A stretch of DNA of 64,000 bases. Origin: Aldrovandia affinis (Eukaryota; Chordata; Actinopteri; Notacanthiformes; Halosauridae). The notes under the pieces were generated by a model that ran no database searches, had not been told where the DNA came from, and was given only the letters and a program-made list of their open reading frames with translations. Numbering within the stretch: the first letter of the stretch is position 1; each line of letters opens with the position of its first letter. Location: NCBI GenBank assembly GCA_029706075.1, contig JAINUG010000167.1, positions 124,001 through 188,000 on the forward strand, written 5' to 3'. Made by a program: the position numbers and the translations under genes. Of the stretch, positions 12,162 to 23,096 are shown piece by piece.

Positions 12162-14374
12162 GTCTTTGGCAGGTCTGTCTGTGTCCCGGGTTCAGAGAAC
12201 TTTCCGAGAAAAGTACAGAACTGAGGTTCGGTTTACCCCTGAATGTGGTCCAAGCAGGCTGAGCCGTACGTGGCCCTCTCTTCAGCTTGCAGCCACATGG
12301 AAAAGAGGCATCAAATTGTGTGGGGGGGGGGGACCTAAATCTTTGATGCTAGCGATGGGCTCATTACAAATACACTAAAGGTGTAAAAGGTTTTTGCCGA
12401 ATGCATTAATCATTCGGTTTAGATAAAAGTGAAAACCTTTGCTTTTGGAAGAATGCATCTCGGGGGGCCCTGTGGAGTAAGTAATATCTCAGCAAATTAA
12501 AGTAAAGTAACACCTTGTCTGCTGGGCAATTGTGGATCCTCTGGTGGAAAGGTGCAGTGTTGAGACCGCACTGCTGACTTTTCACCTCTATATATTAATA
12601 TTACTAATATTTTGTATTTCTCTTTTCACGTGGCCCCTTGCTACCCGTTTGACCTCTGGAGCTCTGGACAGGAGGACCAGTAGGGCCTGGTTACCTGCTG
12701 TGCTTCATGGCTACCAGAGAGAACGGGGGAAGGGGGGTTGCCTGGTGTCAAGAGGATTGGGTGTTGGTAATATTTTGCTTTTTACTCGATCACTGTGATG
12801 ACTGAATATATTTCCCTATGAAAATATATTCTTATTCTTATTCTTTAAGCAATTTAGATGACACCCTTTCCCAAGTCATCCAAATAGCACTTAGCGTGTA
12901 CAAACATTAATACAATGAGTAATAAAGAATGTATTATTATTATTATTAGTTGTAGTATTAATAAACAATCAATAATTAATATACTAATAATAATCCTACC
13001 CTGAGTCCAATCGGGAATGTCTTACTTGTTTCTGAGGGTTGCCAACACTCTGAACAGGGTGTGAAGTGTGTGTGATGATGTTCAGCTTGCGATGGATGAC
13101 CCCCTTTGATTGTGATAATATCACAACAGATATGTAAGTGAGAACATGGGAATTCACTTCCCTCAAAATAATTTGGCATTCCGGGTGTATTTTGCTTGAT
13201 TGATCTTTGGATTCCCTTTCCGTGTACGAGTAAGAGCACTTGAATCCCATTCAGACAACTGCTGTATTCATCGTAGTGCAGTTGGCCCGCGCGCCGCTCA
13301 CCTCTCCAAGAACACCTCATTCGGGAGGTGTGGCTGTATTCCCCAGTCAAGCGCTGGCTCCATGCAGCAGCCATCACTAGAGCGCACAGCGGGAGAGCTC
13401 CAAGAGACTGGGCTGCTCAGATAGAGGAGAGAATGAGTGGGGTGTTGGGGAGTGGGGGAGGAGGTTTGGTCTCCCTCCTGAAGGTCCCCCTCCCCCATTC
13501 TCCAAATCGTCCCGTTTCCTCTTTGCCACTTTGCCCTGACGACCGACTGACTGCTTAAATGGGTTGCGCCGAAAACGTGTGGCCTTCTGCTCTCCGTGAC
13601 AGACCGCGCATAAGCAGCAGAGCCGCATGTAATCGCGGCTGTTTTGGCCCCGTCTGCCACAATCGACGCGAGGACCCGCCCACCACCGTCTTGGCCAGGG
13701 TGGGTGGTGGAGGAGCTCTCTGTCTCGCGTGTGCTAAGTGGCTGGGAAGAGGAAGAATCCCCCTGTCGGCCCCGCTCCCCTGTACTCCCTTGGCTCCCTG
13801 CCCCCTCCTCTCGCGGCATAGACGTGCGGTGCGGGATCTGTCAGCACCGAGAGGCCTGCTGCAGTGTCACACTCGTCTGCCTCTCTCTCGCTCTCATTCC
13901 TCTGCAACTGTTTTCATTTTCGGGCAGAGCGGAGTCCACCCTCCCCCCGATTGTGATGTTGATATCCATTCAAATATATATCGTGGTGTAAGATGACAGT
14001 GTTAAGTATAATCAGTGCAGTGTTAATGATAATAACGAAGCTGTTGTCTGGGGCGTTCAGAAGCTGCCGTTGATCATTGTGCGTGGTGTGAGGTGGCCTG
14101 TCGTGCACGCCTGTAGTTTCTCAGCTTTTGCCTTCAATCGTCACCCTGTATGCTGTATTTTGTGTGGAAGATTGTGCACAAGATGTGTCATGTGAAGAAG
14201 AGTGAATTGGGAGGAACGACTTGTGTAGCAGGAGGGACTGTAGTGGGGGGTGATCACAAAAGGGAAACAAGGGGCCTGGTAGCAGTGGAAAGGTCAGCAC
14301 ACAGTTCTCTGTCAAAATGACACTCTCTCTGCGTTTTTCTTGTGTGCTGTGCTGGACCAAATAGGGTGAGAATA
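12162..14374. other. Intergenic DNA, GC-rich in the middle
   Basis: A TTA/ATT microsatellite lies at about 12930-12960. The stretch 13270-13900 is GC-rich, with overlapping frames in all six readings. None has a domain, codon pattern or splice context that I trust. It might be an old CpG-rich element. Confidence 0.4.
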
Positions 14375-14431
14375 CACTGGTGTATTAGGTTGTATATAGG
14401 TTGTGGGTTCGATTCCTACTGGGACCACATA

Positions 14432-15833
14432 CAGTCAGGTCCATAAGTATTTGGACAGTGACACATTTTTTGTTGTTGTGGCTCTGTACTCTAGCACTTT
14501 GGATTTGAAATCAGACAATGACAATGAGGTCAAAGTGCAGACTGCCACCTTTCATTTGAGGCATTTACATCCATATCGGTTGAACCATGTAGGAATTACA
14601 ACCATTTTTATCCATGCACCAATTTTACGGGCTCAAAAGTAATTGGACAAACTAACATAATCATACATGAAATTGCCATTTTTAATACTTGGTTGCAAAT
14701 CCTTTGCAGTCAATGACTGCCTGAAGTCTGGAACCCATAAACATCACCTGGGTTTCTTCCCTGGTGATGCTCTACCAGGCCTTTACTGCCGCTGTCTTTA
14801 GTTCCTGCTTGTTCGTGGGGCGTTTTGCTTTCAGTTTTGCCTTCAGCAAGTTAAATGCATGCTCAATTGGATACAGGTCAGGTGATTGACTTGGTCATTG
14901 CAGAACATTTCACTTCTTTGCCTTAAAAAAGCAATATGCTTCGGGTCATTGTCCATCTGCATTGTGAAGCGCCGTCCAATTAGTTTTGAAGCATTTGGCT
15001 GAATCTGAGCAGATAATATAGCCCTATACACTGCAGAATTCATCCTGCTGCTTTTGTCAGCAGTCACATCAGAACTGTACAGGCTTTTTAAACTCTAATC
15101 TGGTCTTCCTGTTTTAAAGGCTTACCAATGGTTTACATCTTGTGGTAAACCCTCTGTATTTACTCTGGTGAAGTCTTCTCTTGATTGTTGACTTTGATAC
15201 AGGTACGCCTACCTCCTGGAGGGTGTTCTTGATCTGACCAACTGTTGTGAAGGGGGTTTTCTTCACCAGGGAAATAATTATTCTGCCATCCACCACAGTT
15301 GTTTTCCATGGTCTTCTGGGCCTTTTGGTGTTCCTGAGCTCACCAGTGCATTCTTTCTTTTTAGGAATGTACCAAATAGTTGAATTTGCCACACCTAATG
15401 TTTTTGCTATCTCTCTGATGGGTTTGTTTTGATTTTTCATTTTAATGATGGCTTGCTTCACTGGCAGAGAGTCAACAGCAACAGATTCCAAATGAAAAGG
15501 CCACACTTTAAATCAACTCTAATCAACTCTAATCAACTCTAGACTTTTTATCTGCTTCTTGTAAATGAAATAATGAGGGAATAACACACACCTGGCCATG
15601 AAACAGCTAAGCAACCAATTGTCTTTTGGTCCCTTAAAAAGGGGGGGACCACATATAAAAAGTGCTGTAATTCCAACACCGTTCACCCGATTTGGATGTA
15701 AATACCCTCAAATTAAAGCTGAAAGTCTGCCCTTTGAGCTCATTCGTTGTTTAATTTCAACTCCAATATGCTGTGGTAGACAACTAAAATAACAATAACT
15801 TTGTCAATGTCCAAATATTTATGGACCTGACTG
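14432..15833 (-). mobile_element. Tc1/mariner transposon, 1.4 kb
   Basis: The ends CAGTCAGGTCCATAAGTATT and, inverted, CAGTCAGGTCCATAAATATT are flanked by TA (14430-14431 and 15834-15835). It carries a decayed transposase on the minus strand. The length is normal for the family. It sits inside a SINE, so it is younger than that SINE. Confidence 0.92.
14843..15506 (-). pseudogene. Decayed Tc1 transposase
   Basis: The N-terminal frame (15506-15114, 130 codons) carries the paired helix-turn-helix region (KPIREIAKTLGVANSTIWYI ... KSTIKRRLHQ). A second frame (15067-14843) carries the catalytic-core motif QMDNDPKH. The frames are disjoint, so frameshifts and stops break the gene. No active enzyme is expected. 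Confidence 0.85.
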
Positions 15834-15905
15834 TATACTGTAAAATGTAAGCATTCACTATTGTCAGTCACTTTGGATAAAAGCGTCTACTAAACGGCAT
15901 ATGTT

Positions 15906-16278
15906 ACTGTAACACATCAAAATGCCTGGCTTCCTTTACTGAGGTCCTTTGTGAAATGTTGCGAGTTTGTTGTGCTGGTATGTCTCCTCTTACAGCAGGA
16001 GGAGGGGGGAAGAGGACCGGTCTTGTAGTTCACCCCTGTTGAAAAGATTGGTTTGTGGGTGGTTGTCTGCTGTGACTGATTGAACATTGCAGTGTGATGG
16101 CTCTTAAATCCTCCTGCCCCATCAATCCCCTCTCCATGTGCCACAGAAAAGTGGGAGTGCCCTGTCAAACAGTAAAATCGCTGGCAATTTGCATGCCTGA
16201 TTGATGGGAGGTGAGTGGGAGGACAGGGTGACGAGGACTACAGGCACAGGCAGTGGACCCATGAGGCTGCAGAGCAAT
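15906..16278. other. Intergenic spacer
   Basis: I see no gene or recognisable repeat here. Confidence 0.4.
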
Positions 16279-16466
16279 GTACTACACCACACAACACTAC
16301 ACTTTACACCACACAACACTACATCACAATAGACTACACCACACAGACGTTACATCACAACAGACTACACTTTACTGCACAACACTACACCACCAATTTT
16401 TATATTACATTTTTACATTACATTTTTACATTTACACCCCACACAACACTACATCACAACAGACTA
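16279..16466. repeat. CACAACACTACA satellite-like tract, left part
   Basis: Irregular tandem copies of CACAACACTACA mixed with TTTACTGCA and TCACAACAGACTA. A further short piece of the same type (19891-19920) lies just beyond the CR1 element, which suggests the CR1 landed in this tract. Confidence 0.8.
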
Positions 16467-16473
16467 AGAACAT

Positions 16474-16503
16474 AATAGAATAGAATAGAATAGAATAGAA
16501 TAG
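16474..16503. repeat. TAGAA pentanucleotide repeat
   Basis: Five to six copies of TAGAA are followed by GCCTTTATTAATCCCGGGGG, a fish repeat end I cannot name. Confidence 0.8.
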
Positions 16504-16602
16504 CCTTTATTAATCCCGGGGGGGGGGAAATTTGGTTATGTATAAGAATACATAATGACAAGAACGGACCGTTCAGCCCATCTAGGCTCGTCAAGGCCTA
16601 AT

Positions 16603-17640
16603 CTAAAGAGTATCTAGTACTGCATCTAACCTGGACTTGAATAGCCCAAGTGTTTCTGCCTCTACTACCCGACCTGGCAAGCTGTTCCAGACATTGACAA
16701 CTCTCTGTGTAAAGAAAAATGTCCTAATATCTGTGCGGAATTTGCCTTTAACTAATTTCCACCCGTGGCTTCTTATCTTAAAAACTCTTTGGTAGTTCAC
16801 TTTGTTAATCCCTTTTAAGAATTTAAAAACCTCAATCAAATCCCCCTAAATCTCTGTTTGCTAAGCTTAAATAGACTGAGTGCCTTAAGTCTATCCTCAT
16901 AACTTTTACCTTTCATTCCAGGTATCAATTTAGTTGCCCTTCTTTTAACTTTTTCAGGAGGTTCTATATCTTTCTTGTAGTGCGGTGCTCAGAACTGCAC
17001 ACAGTACTCTAAGTGAGGTCTGGCAAAGGTATTATATAACATTAATATAACCTTTGATTTATACTTAATACTGTTTGCTATGTATCCCAGCATCCTGTTG
17101 GCTCTTTTCACTGCTGTAGCACACTGCTTTGATGCAGATAGACTTTGATCAACTACAATTCCGAAGTCTTTTTCAAATTGAACACCTACTAATTTTTCTC
17201 CTCCCAAAAAATACTCCTGTCTTATGTTTATATTTCCCAAATGCATAACTTTATATTTAGCAATATTGAATGTCATCTGCCACATTTCTGTCCATTCTTG
17301 GATTTTGTTTAAATCATCCTGGATTACTTTAGTTGATTCCAAATCCAAATTCCAAATTCCTGTTTGCTAAACCCCCAAGTTTAGTATCATCTGCAAATTT
17401 AACTATTTTGCTACTAACGTCCCTATCAAGATCATTTATGTAAATAAGGAAGAGCAGAGGTCCCAGCACTGATCTCTGCGGGACACCACTGCCCACAGCA
17501 ACTAGGTCAGATACGGCCCCACCTACTGTTACTCTTTGTATCTGCCCTTGCAGCCAATTATGAACCCACTCTGAAACTAGTCCTGCAATTCCTACTGAAT
17601 TCATTTTAACAATGAGCCTCTCATGAGGTATCTTGTCAAA
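16603..17640 (-). pseudogene. CR1 ORF2 reverse transcriptase, copy A
   Basis: Fragments in several frames: WVHNWLQGQIQRVTVGGAVS, GSGVPQRSVLGPLLF, KFADDTKLGG, then the thumb and C-terminal region ([31 protein letters not shown]). The catalytic FADD is kept, but the conserved GVPQG has become GVPQR and several frameshifts are present. Confidence 0.85.
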
Positions 17641-17737
17641 TGCTTTCTTAAAGTCAGGTCAACACACTTTGTAGCCTCTTCAAAAAAGTCCAGGAGGTTT
17701 GTTAGGCATGACCTCCCTTTGAGAGGGATTATTTTTC

Positions 17738-17888
17738 TGTTTTTGGTAACCTAAACGTTTTTTTGTAACCTCTGGCAGTTTACCGTTTACCTTTGTACCA
17801 TTTCAGGTTATTCACGGGACTTGAACTGCTTAAATTTCAGTAAAAACTGGAAAATGGGGGTGTTCTAAAACTTTTGACCGGTAGTGTA
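17738..17888 (-). mobile_element. Tc1-like element end inside CR1 copy A
   Basis: The 150-bp segment ends TTTTGACCGGTAGTGTA, the terminus of a common fish Tc1 family. Its body (GGTAACCTAAAC ... CCTCTGGCAGTTTACC) is repeated at 18565-18709 and, inverted, at 17966-18013. No transposase is present in this piece. Confidence 0.75.
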
Positions 17889-17965
17889 AAGGGCTGCTCT
17901 TTTATTAGTTCTATCCTTCCTAAACAATTTGTACCCCTCCACATTATATTCATCCCCATCCTCTG

Positions 17966-18709
17966 TGGTAAACTGCCAGAGGTAAAAAAAAAAAAAAAAA
18001 AAAAGTTTAGGTTACCAAAAATGGAAAGATAATGTACATTTCATTTAAAAAGTTATTTAAAAAAAGGCCCTTTTCAGAGAACAAGTAATGGGTTAATGTG
18101 GGTTAACAGTCACTCTGTGCAAGTCGCTGACTCTGGATCTAGCAAAAGAGCCCCAGACCATCACGCTTCCTCCTCCATATTTGACAGTTTGTGTCACACA
18201 TTGAGGAACCATCCTTTCGCCTACTCAACGGCGTACGAAAACCCTGCGTGATGAACTGAAGATTTCCATAAGACCTTCTTCCAGTCTTCAGTAGTCCACT
18301 GGTAGTGCTTTATGGCCCAGGCAAGCCTCTTTTTCTTATTTTGCCATCTTAGCAATGGCTTTCTTACTGCCACTCGATCTTCTCTTCACAGTTGAAACTG
18401 AGACTTCCTTACTTCGACCAGTGTTAAGCTGTGTGTGAAGCTGTTGTCCTGTGAGCCGCCTATCACGCAAGCTGTTGACTCTCAGAAACTGATTTTGTTG
18501 TGGCTTTGGGTCTGCTAGACCTCTTCCTGTCAGAGTTTCCTCCAGGTTCCAAGTTCCAGTTTTTGGTAACCTAAACTTTTTTTTTGTAACCTCTGGCAGT
18601 TTACCACTTACCTTTGTACCATTTCAGGTTATTCACTGGACCTGAACTGCTTACATTTCAGTAAAAACTGGAAAATGGGGGTGTTCTAAAGATTTTGACC
18701 GGTAGTGTA
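17966..18709 (-). mobile_element. Tc1-like element with inverted subterminal repeats, decayed
   Basis: The left part holds CTGCCAGAGG plus an A-run and GGTTACC. The right part holds the same sequence inverted, followed by the TIR end. The middle has remnants of a Tc1 transposase gene on the minus strand (the stretch around AAGAGCCCCAGACCATCACG), but no open frame. The left outer TIR is missing. CR1 sequence resumes on both sides. Confidence 0.75.
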
Positions 18710-18861
18710 ACTGTGCCGAACCACCTCTATTCACATTATGATCTAAAAAAATCTTTATTAATATATCCTGAGATTTATTATTATGCTCCGCCCTGGTATC
18801 TTCCATCTGGGCAGTCTGTACCTCCCTATCCTTAATACTACTACTAATTTCCCCCCAGTCC

Positions 18862-19638
18862 CTAGTTTAAATATTCCTCCGCTACCCTAAGCATACGCTG
18901 GCCCAATGCAGCTGTACCCTTCCGCTTCAGGTGTAACCCGTCCCATTTGTACAGGTCACCCCTGTTCCAAAAGTAGTCCCAGTGCCCCATAAACCTGTAC
19001 CCCTCTTTCCTGCACCAGGTTTGTAGCCATGTGTTAAATCTCCATATAAAATTGTGCTTGCACAACACAGTGGCTTTACTTGCACGTGGTACTGGCAGAA
19101 TTCCAGAGAAGACCACCGTGGAGGTTCTGCTCCTTAACTTTGATCCTGATTCTATACATTTGTCCTGCAGAATCTCAAACCTACCCTTACCTATGTCATT
19201 GGTTCCAACATGGACCATGACCACTGGATTCACCCCTGCTCTGGCCAGGAGCTTGTCCGCGTATTTCATGAGGTCTCCGACCTGAGCACCAGGCAGGCAA
19301 CATGCAATGCGAGACTCATTTTCCCGCGAACAGACTATACTGTCTATACCTATGATTGAGTCCCCCACTACTATTAACTCCCATTCCCTGGGTGGCATGA
19401 TGGCCGCCAGGGTGCCCTGAGGCTCATCAGTCCTCCCACTCACAGAGGACTGGGCCAGATCCTCTTCCTGCAAGGGCTGGAATTGGTTGGACACCACAAG
19501 CTCTGGAGATGCCACCCTTGCATGTGCGTGCCCTTTTCTACGCTTGCGCCCTAACGTCACCCAACTCTCTCTCCCTACCTGCTCTAGAGTCTCCCCCCTA
19601 CCCAGCTTCGGCGTGCAGGCTAACTCTCTAAAGGGCAT
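18862..19638 (-). pseudogene. CR1 ORF1 esterase (SGNH/GDSL) domain, copy A
   Basis: An open frame of 258 codons from an internal Met. Residues 88-250 form an SGNH-hydrolase-like domain: VVGDSI (Ser94), GAQVGD, VGTND (Asn147) and DGLHL (Asp233, His236). CR1 LINEs are known to encode an esterase after an N-terminal zinc-binding region in ORF1. That upstream region is out of frame here: in copy B the CxxC region joins the same MPFRELACTPKLG stretch. The catalytic residues all look intact, unlike the rest of this LINE. The natural ORF1 start is lost, so I treat it as a remnant. Confidence 0.8.
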
Positions 19639-19890
19639 ACTAATTAGTTCCTGGAACTAAATTATAAATTCTGCAGGGCAGTCGAGACCAGCAAGTTGAG
19701 TTTCGAGATCAAGAATCTTGCTCTTGAGATGCTTCACAAGCTGGCAACGGTCGCACATGAAACCCTCCTGGAAGTCTCCTTTCAGAAATGCAATCATTAT
19801 GCAACACTCGCACTACACTGCCGATGGCCACATTTTAACCCCTATGTATTGGTCTATTGCTCTCCCTGCACTGAACGAATTACTGCCACA

Positions 19891-19920
19891 CTGCACAACA
19901 CTACACTTTACTGCACTTTA
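19891..19920. repeat. CACAACACTACA tract, right part
   Basis: A short continuation of the tract seen at 16279-16466, directly next to the CR1 copy A 5' end. Confidence 0.6.
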
Positions 19921-21027
19921 CAATTATCTTTTTACAGTCGGTTGTTTGCACTCTGCCTTCACAGGAAACGGCCACTGTCAACAGATATATGCATGAATAG
20001 AATCAACAGTCAAATGGGGCAGTTGGCACATTCTGCCCCCGTGGATAGGGCTTGCCCTGGTCTAATGTGGCGTGTGTGTGTATTTCACAGGAGTTAACAG
20101 AGACCTCTAGACTGCAGACTAGAGAGGACACAAAGCAAAGTGTGAATGTTTGAGTAGCGTGGAGATAATCGTAGTGCAGTTAGCAGCAACCCAAAGGGCA
20201 CCATTAGTGAAGTGTGTGTGGAGGGGGAATTGGCTTTGTACAGCACTCTGCTGGCATGGGGGGAGGGGCAGGCAGGCAATGGGCTTTTTACAGCACTCTG
20301 GCATTGGGGGGGGTTGTGAGGCTGTAGGTCTTCTTTTGGTCAGAGTATAGTAGAAAAGACACAAACTTTTGTAAGATGATGGAATTTAGAGCAGGCATTA
20401 CAGCGGAGGATATGGAGCTGTCCTGCGGAAATCTGTCTGCCTTTGGAGTGAGAGCCCCAGTGTAGGGAAGAGGCAGGCCATTTTCCACGGCTAGTGCATT
20501 GGAAAATACATACATGTGCATGCCAATTGAGGCTGCTTCAGCAAGGGAACACTTCACTGAAAAGCTGCTGGAAGTGTTTTTGGAGGGGAATGAATTTGTG
20601 TCTGCGGTCACGGGGGGCAAAGCCACAGGATCTCAGCATGTAACAGCACAAGGATTGCGGTGGTGGGGGAGGGGAGGCCATGCTGTTGCGATCCTGGCAA
20701 TTCTTAATTCTATAGCAACGGGTGACTGCAATTCCTCGATGATTTGCCGCTCTTGATTTTTCATTTGTTAACTTTTTTTTTCTGCTTTTCTCTTTTCTTG
20801 CTGAGGAAACATGCTCTTTGCGGAAGTTGAACCCTCAGAGCGATAAGCGGTGTTTGGTGACAGCAGGGTACAGCAGTTTCCTGATATTGCGCTCGGTGGA
20901 GGGATACAGGGCACACATGGCAAAGATACATCTCTGCCTGGAGAAAATACAATGTTCTGATAGAGCCCATGTGATCTCCTCTACCATCTGAGACAATGCT
21001 GTGTCTCCTCTAAACTGTGTGTCTTCC
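19921..21027. other. Intergenic DNA without a supported gene
   Basis: Two short direct repeats of TACAGCACTCTG lie near 20238-20300. Open frames show no recognisable domain. Confidence 0.4.
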
Positions 21028-21067
21028 TGTGTGTGTGTGTGTGTGTGTGTGAGTGTGAGTGTGTGTT
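21028..21067. repeat. GT microsatellite
   Basis: A GT run with GA interruptions at its right end. Confidence 0.9.
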
Positions 21068-21503
21068 CATGTGTCTGCGCACTTCTCGATTAAAGATGGC
21101 ATCGTGCAGGAAGTTTATTTTATCACCCTAATAATTGGTTAAAAGAAGTGCTAAAATGCTAACAATGGATAGCTTCAATGTGGCAGACAGCGATTGCTGA
21201 TTAATTTGGTAGGTACACACACACCTACAAGGAAGCATCGTCAGTAACAATCAAACAACAATACACAATACGCGTAAAGGGTGTAGCCTTGGATTGGACC
21301 CCTCTTGGAATTGGTATTTGCGAATGCAGAGTGTTGTATTAGAATGAATTTAAACACGTTGTGCAGAAAGGTGTCAGCGCTCAAGCAGACAGCACGAGGG
21401 GCTTAGTTGTCTGTCTGTAACTCATCTGTGAAGTTCACAGGTAAAAGGGTTGAGCACTGCAAGCCTGTGAATTGCCAGTGATCTTTTTGCTGTGAAATTA
21501 TAA

Positions 21504-21991
21504 CGTTTACATTTTACATTTTAGGCATTTAGCAGACGCTCTTATCCAGAGCCATTTGCAATAATTGCATTTAAAATGGTGGCAAGAAAACTCACAGCTA
21601 GAGCAAGAGATCAGTACCACAACAGTGCGATAAATGGCGTTGTAGACAGATGTGCAACACACCTACAAAACAGGGGTAGAAAAGCTAGGACTTTTTTTTT
21701 TAAAGGGAAGAGTGGATATATTCAGTGGAAGAAGTGGGTTTCCAGTCTGTTTCAGAAGATGGCCAGAGATTCTGCGGTCCTGACCGAGTGCGGAAGGCCA
21801 TTCCACCACTGGAGGGCCAGGGTGCGGAGAGAGGAGGCAGGGCCATGAGGAGCTGCACCTGGGAGCTCGAAGGGAAGGCACAGCCATTTTGGCACAGGAG
21901 GCCCACCAGAGAGGCCTAGCTGGGGTGTATGGTGGTAGGATGGAGCAGTACCCCTTGTGTCCCGCCGTGCCGGCACTGATGAATATCTAAC
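21504..21991 (-). mobile_element. L2-clade LINE, 5'-truncated, 0.49 kb
   Basis: Read on the minus strand, it ends in the LINE tail (AGAGCGTCTGCTAAATGCC followed by TAAAATGTAAAATG). It includes the C-terminal ORF2 motif WWNGLPHSVRTAESL, matching WWNDLPQSVRTAESL in the larger copy. The 7-bp word ATTATAA occurs on both sides (21497-21503 and 21992-21998) and is a plausible target duplication. Confidence 0.82.
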
Positions 21992-22635
21992 ATTATAAGA
22001 CACGGGTCAGTACTTGTGCATGCAATTATGCACTTGCCTCCTTTGCCAGGAATTCAAATTGAATGAAATCACATTACTGTAAAAGTAATTTTGTAACAGG
22101 TTTGTTATTATTTCACTGTAAATAAGTAAAGGAAACGCCCCTTCGACTGAGTTCAGGTCCGCTAATAGCATTTTTCCACCGACAGCACGGTACAGCGCGC
22201 CATGCTAACCATTCGTACCTATAACTATCCCCTTCACGGGTCGAGTCCCTGTGTTGTTTTTCCACCACACAACAGAACCGTGAAGATAGGAGGGGTTAGA
22301 TAGGAGGAGTTATCTCCTGTGACAAAAAAGAATGTGACCGCTGTGGTAACATTAGCACTGACATTGTAAACATTCCAGCTCAAATTCACAAAAGCAGAAC
22401 ACAACTTCCCCCGTAACATTATCTAAAATGTTCTTACCTCTACCCAGGCATTTGGGAGTCATGTCGAGATCAGCGAGCGCAGAAGGTACCATGCAGTGAC
22501 TTCACACTAGGCTATATAATCTTTCATATGTATTATTCGGCGTTGGTCCTCCAATGAATTGCAATTTACCAAGATCATATTTAATACCTCATATTTCTTA
22601 CATCTGTAGATTACATTTTTTTAAATTGTATAAAA

Positions 22636-22875
22636 ATGAAAACATTAGCTATATTTGTCTTTGTGTTTACATCTCTGCTTTTATGTAGCTTGTATATGTA
22701 TGTCCAGGACAAGCTACAAGTAGTAGTGAATGATATATCTTATTCCGATCGCTATTCCAATATGAGCATTTGCAATATCATACCGTCAAAGTTTTTGATA
22801 TACAGTAAGTCTATAGCAACACTTGACGCTGGGCATGTTTTGTCCAATGCATTTGCATTTGTTTCCAACACATAG
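22636..22875 (+). CDS. Uncertain small ORF with signal-anchor-like N-terminus
   Basis: The 79-codon frame starts MKTLAIFVFVFTSLLLCSLY, one hydrophobic helix followed by a polar stretch. This layout is seen in type II membrane proteins such as Golgi glycosyl- or sulfotransferases. A GTAAGT donor-like word lies at 22805-22810, so 22636-22804 could be a captured first exon. It lies inside a TAA-flanked element. I do not recognise the protein. It may equally be a chance frame in AT-rich DNA. Confidence 0.2.
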   Translation: MKTLAIFVFVFTSLLLCSLYMYVQDKLQVVVNDISYSDRYSNMSICNIIPSKFLIYSKSIATLDAGHVLSNAFAFVSNT

Positions 22876-23009
22876 TCCCAGACCAGCTTTGTCTCCCCAG
22901 AACTCATTTACCAAAATCACACCCCAGACTCAGTCTCAGCCCTTAATTAACTTAATATAATGCCTATTCTATGATGTCTGGAACACATATCAATGATCAA
23001 TTTTCCACC

Positions 23010-23096
23010 CATGTGTTTTGTTACATCGCGTGCTATATCGCAATATGTAGCAAGATTATCGCAATATAAGATTTTGCCCATATTGTGCAGCCCTAG
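23010..23096. mobile_element. hAT-like MITE fragment
   Basis: It ends ATATTGTGCAGCCCTAG, the inverted form of the CTAGGGCTGCACAAT terminus common in fish hAT MITEs, preceded by ATCGCAATAT-rich sequence. The partner terminus is not seen. Confidence 0.55.

Larger units (their letters stand above)
14375..15905 (+). mobile_element. HpaI-like SINE split by a Tc1 insertion
   Basis: The left piece (to 14431) holds the tRNA B-box GGGTTCGATTCC and GGGACCACAT. The right piece (from 15834) holds TTTGGATAAAAGCGTCTACT. Together they match the uninterrupted SINE at 7509-7667. The break falls at a TA dinucleotide that is duplicated on both sides of the Tc1 element. Confidence 0.85.
16541..19890 (-). mobile_element. 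CR1-clade LINE, copy A, internally deleted
   Basis: The element reads 5' to 3' from 19890 to 16541. It contains ORF1 with an esterase domain, the start of the ORF2 endonuclease (FRKDRTNKRAAL at about 17890-17925), and the reverse transcriptase with a long 3' part. Compared with copy B it lacks the segment between the endonuclease and the RT fingers, where Tc1-like DNA (17738-17888) now sits. A second Tc1-like piece occupies 17966-18709. It ends on the same ATGTATTCTTAT sequence as the other CR1 copies. Confidence 0.88.

Noticed and set aside
13298-13996. Overlapping frames of 115-173 codons in a GC-rich block
   Set aside because: Frames are open on both strands at once because stop codons are scarce in GC-rich DNA. 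I see no domain, repeat of known family or splice signals.
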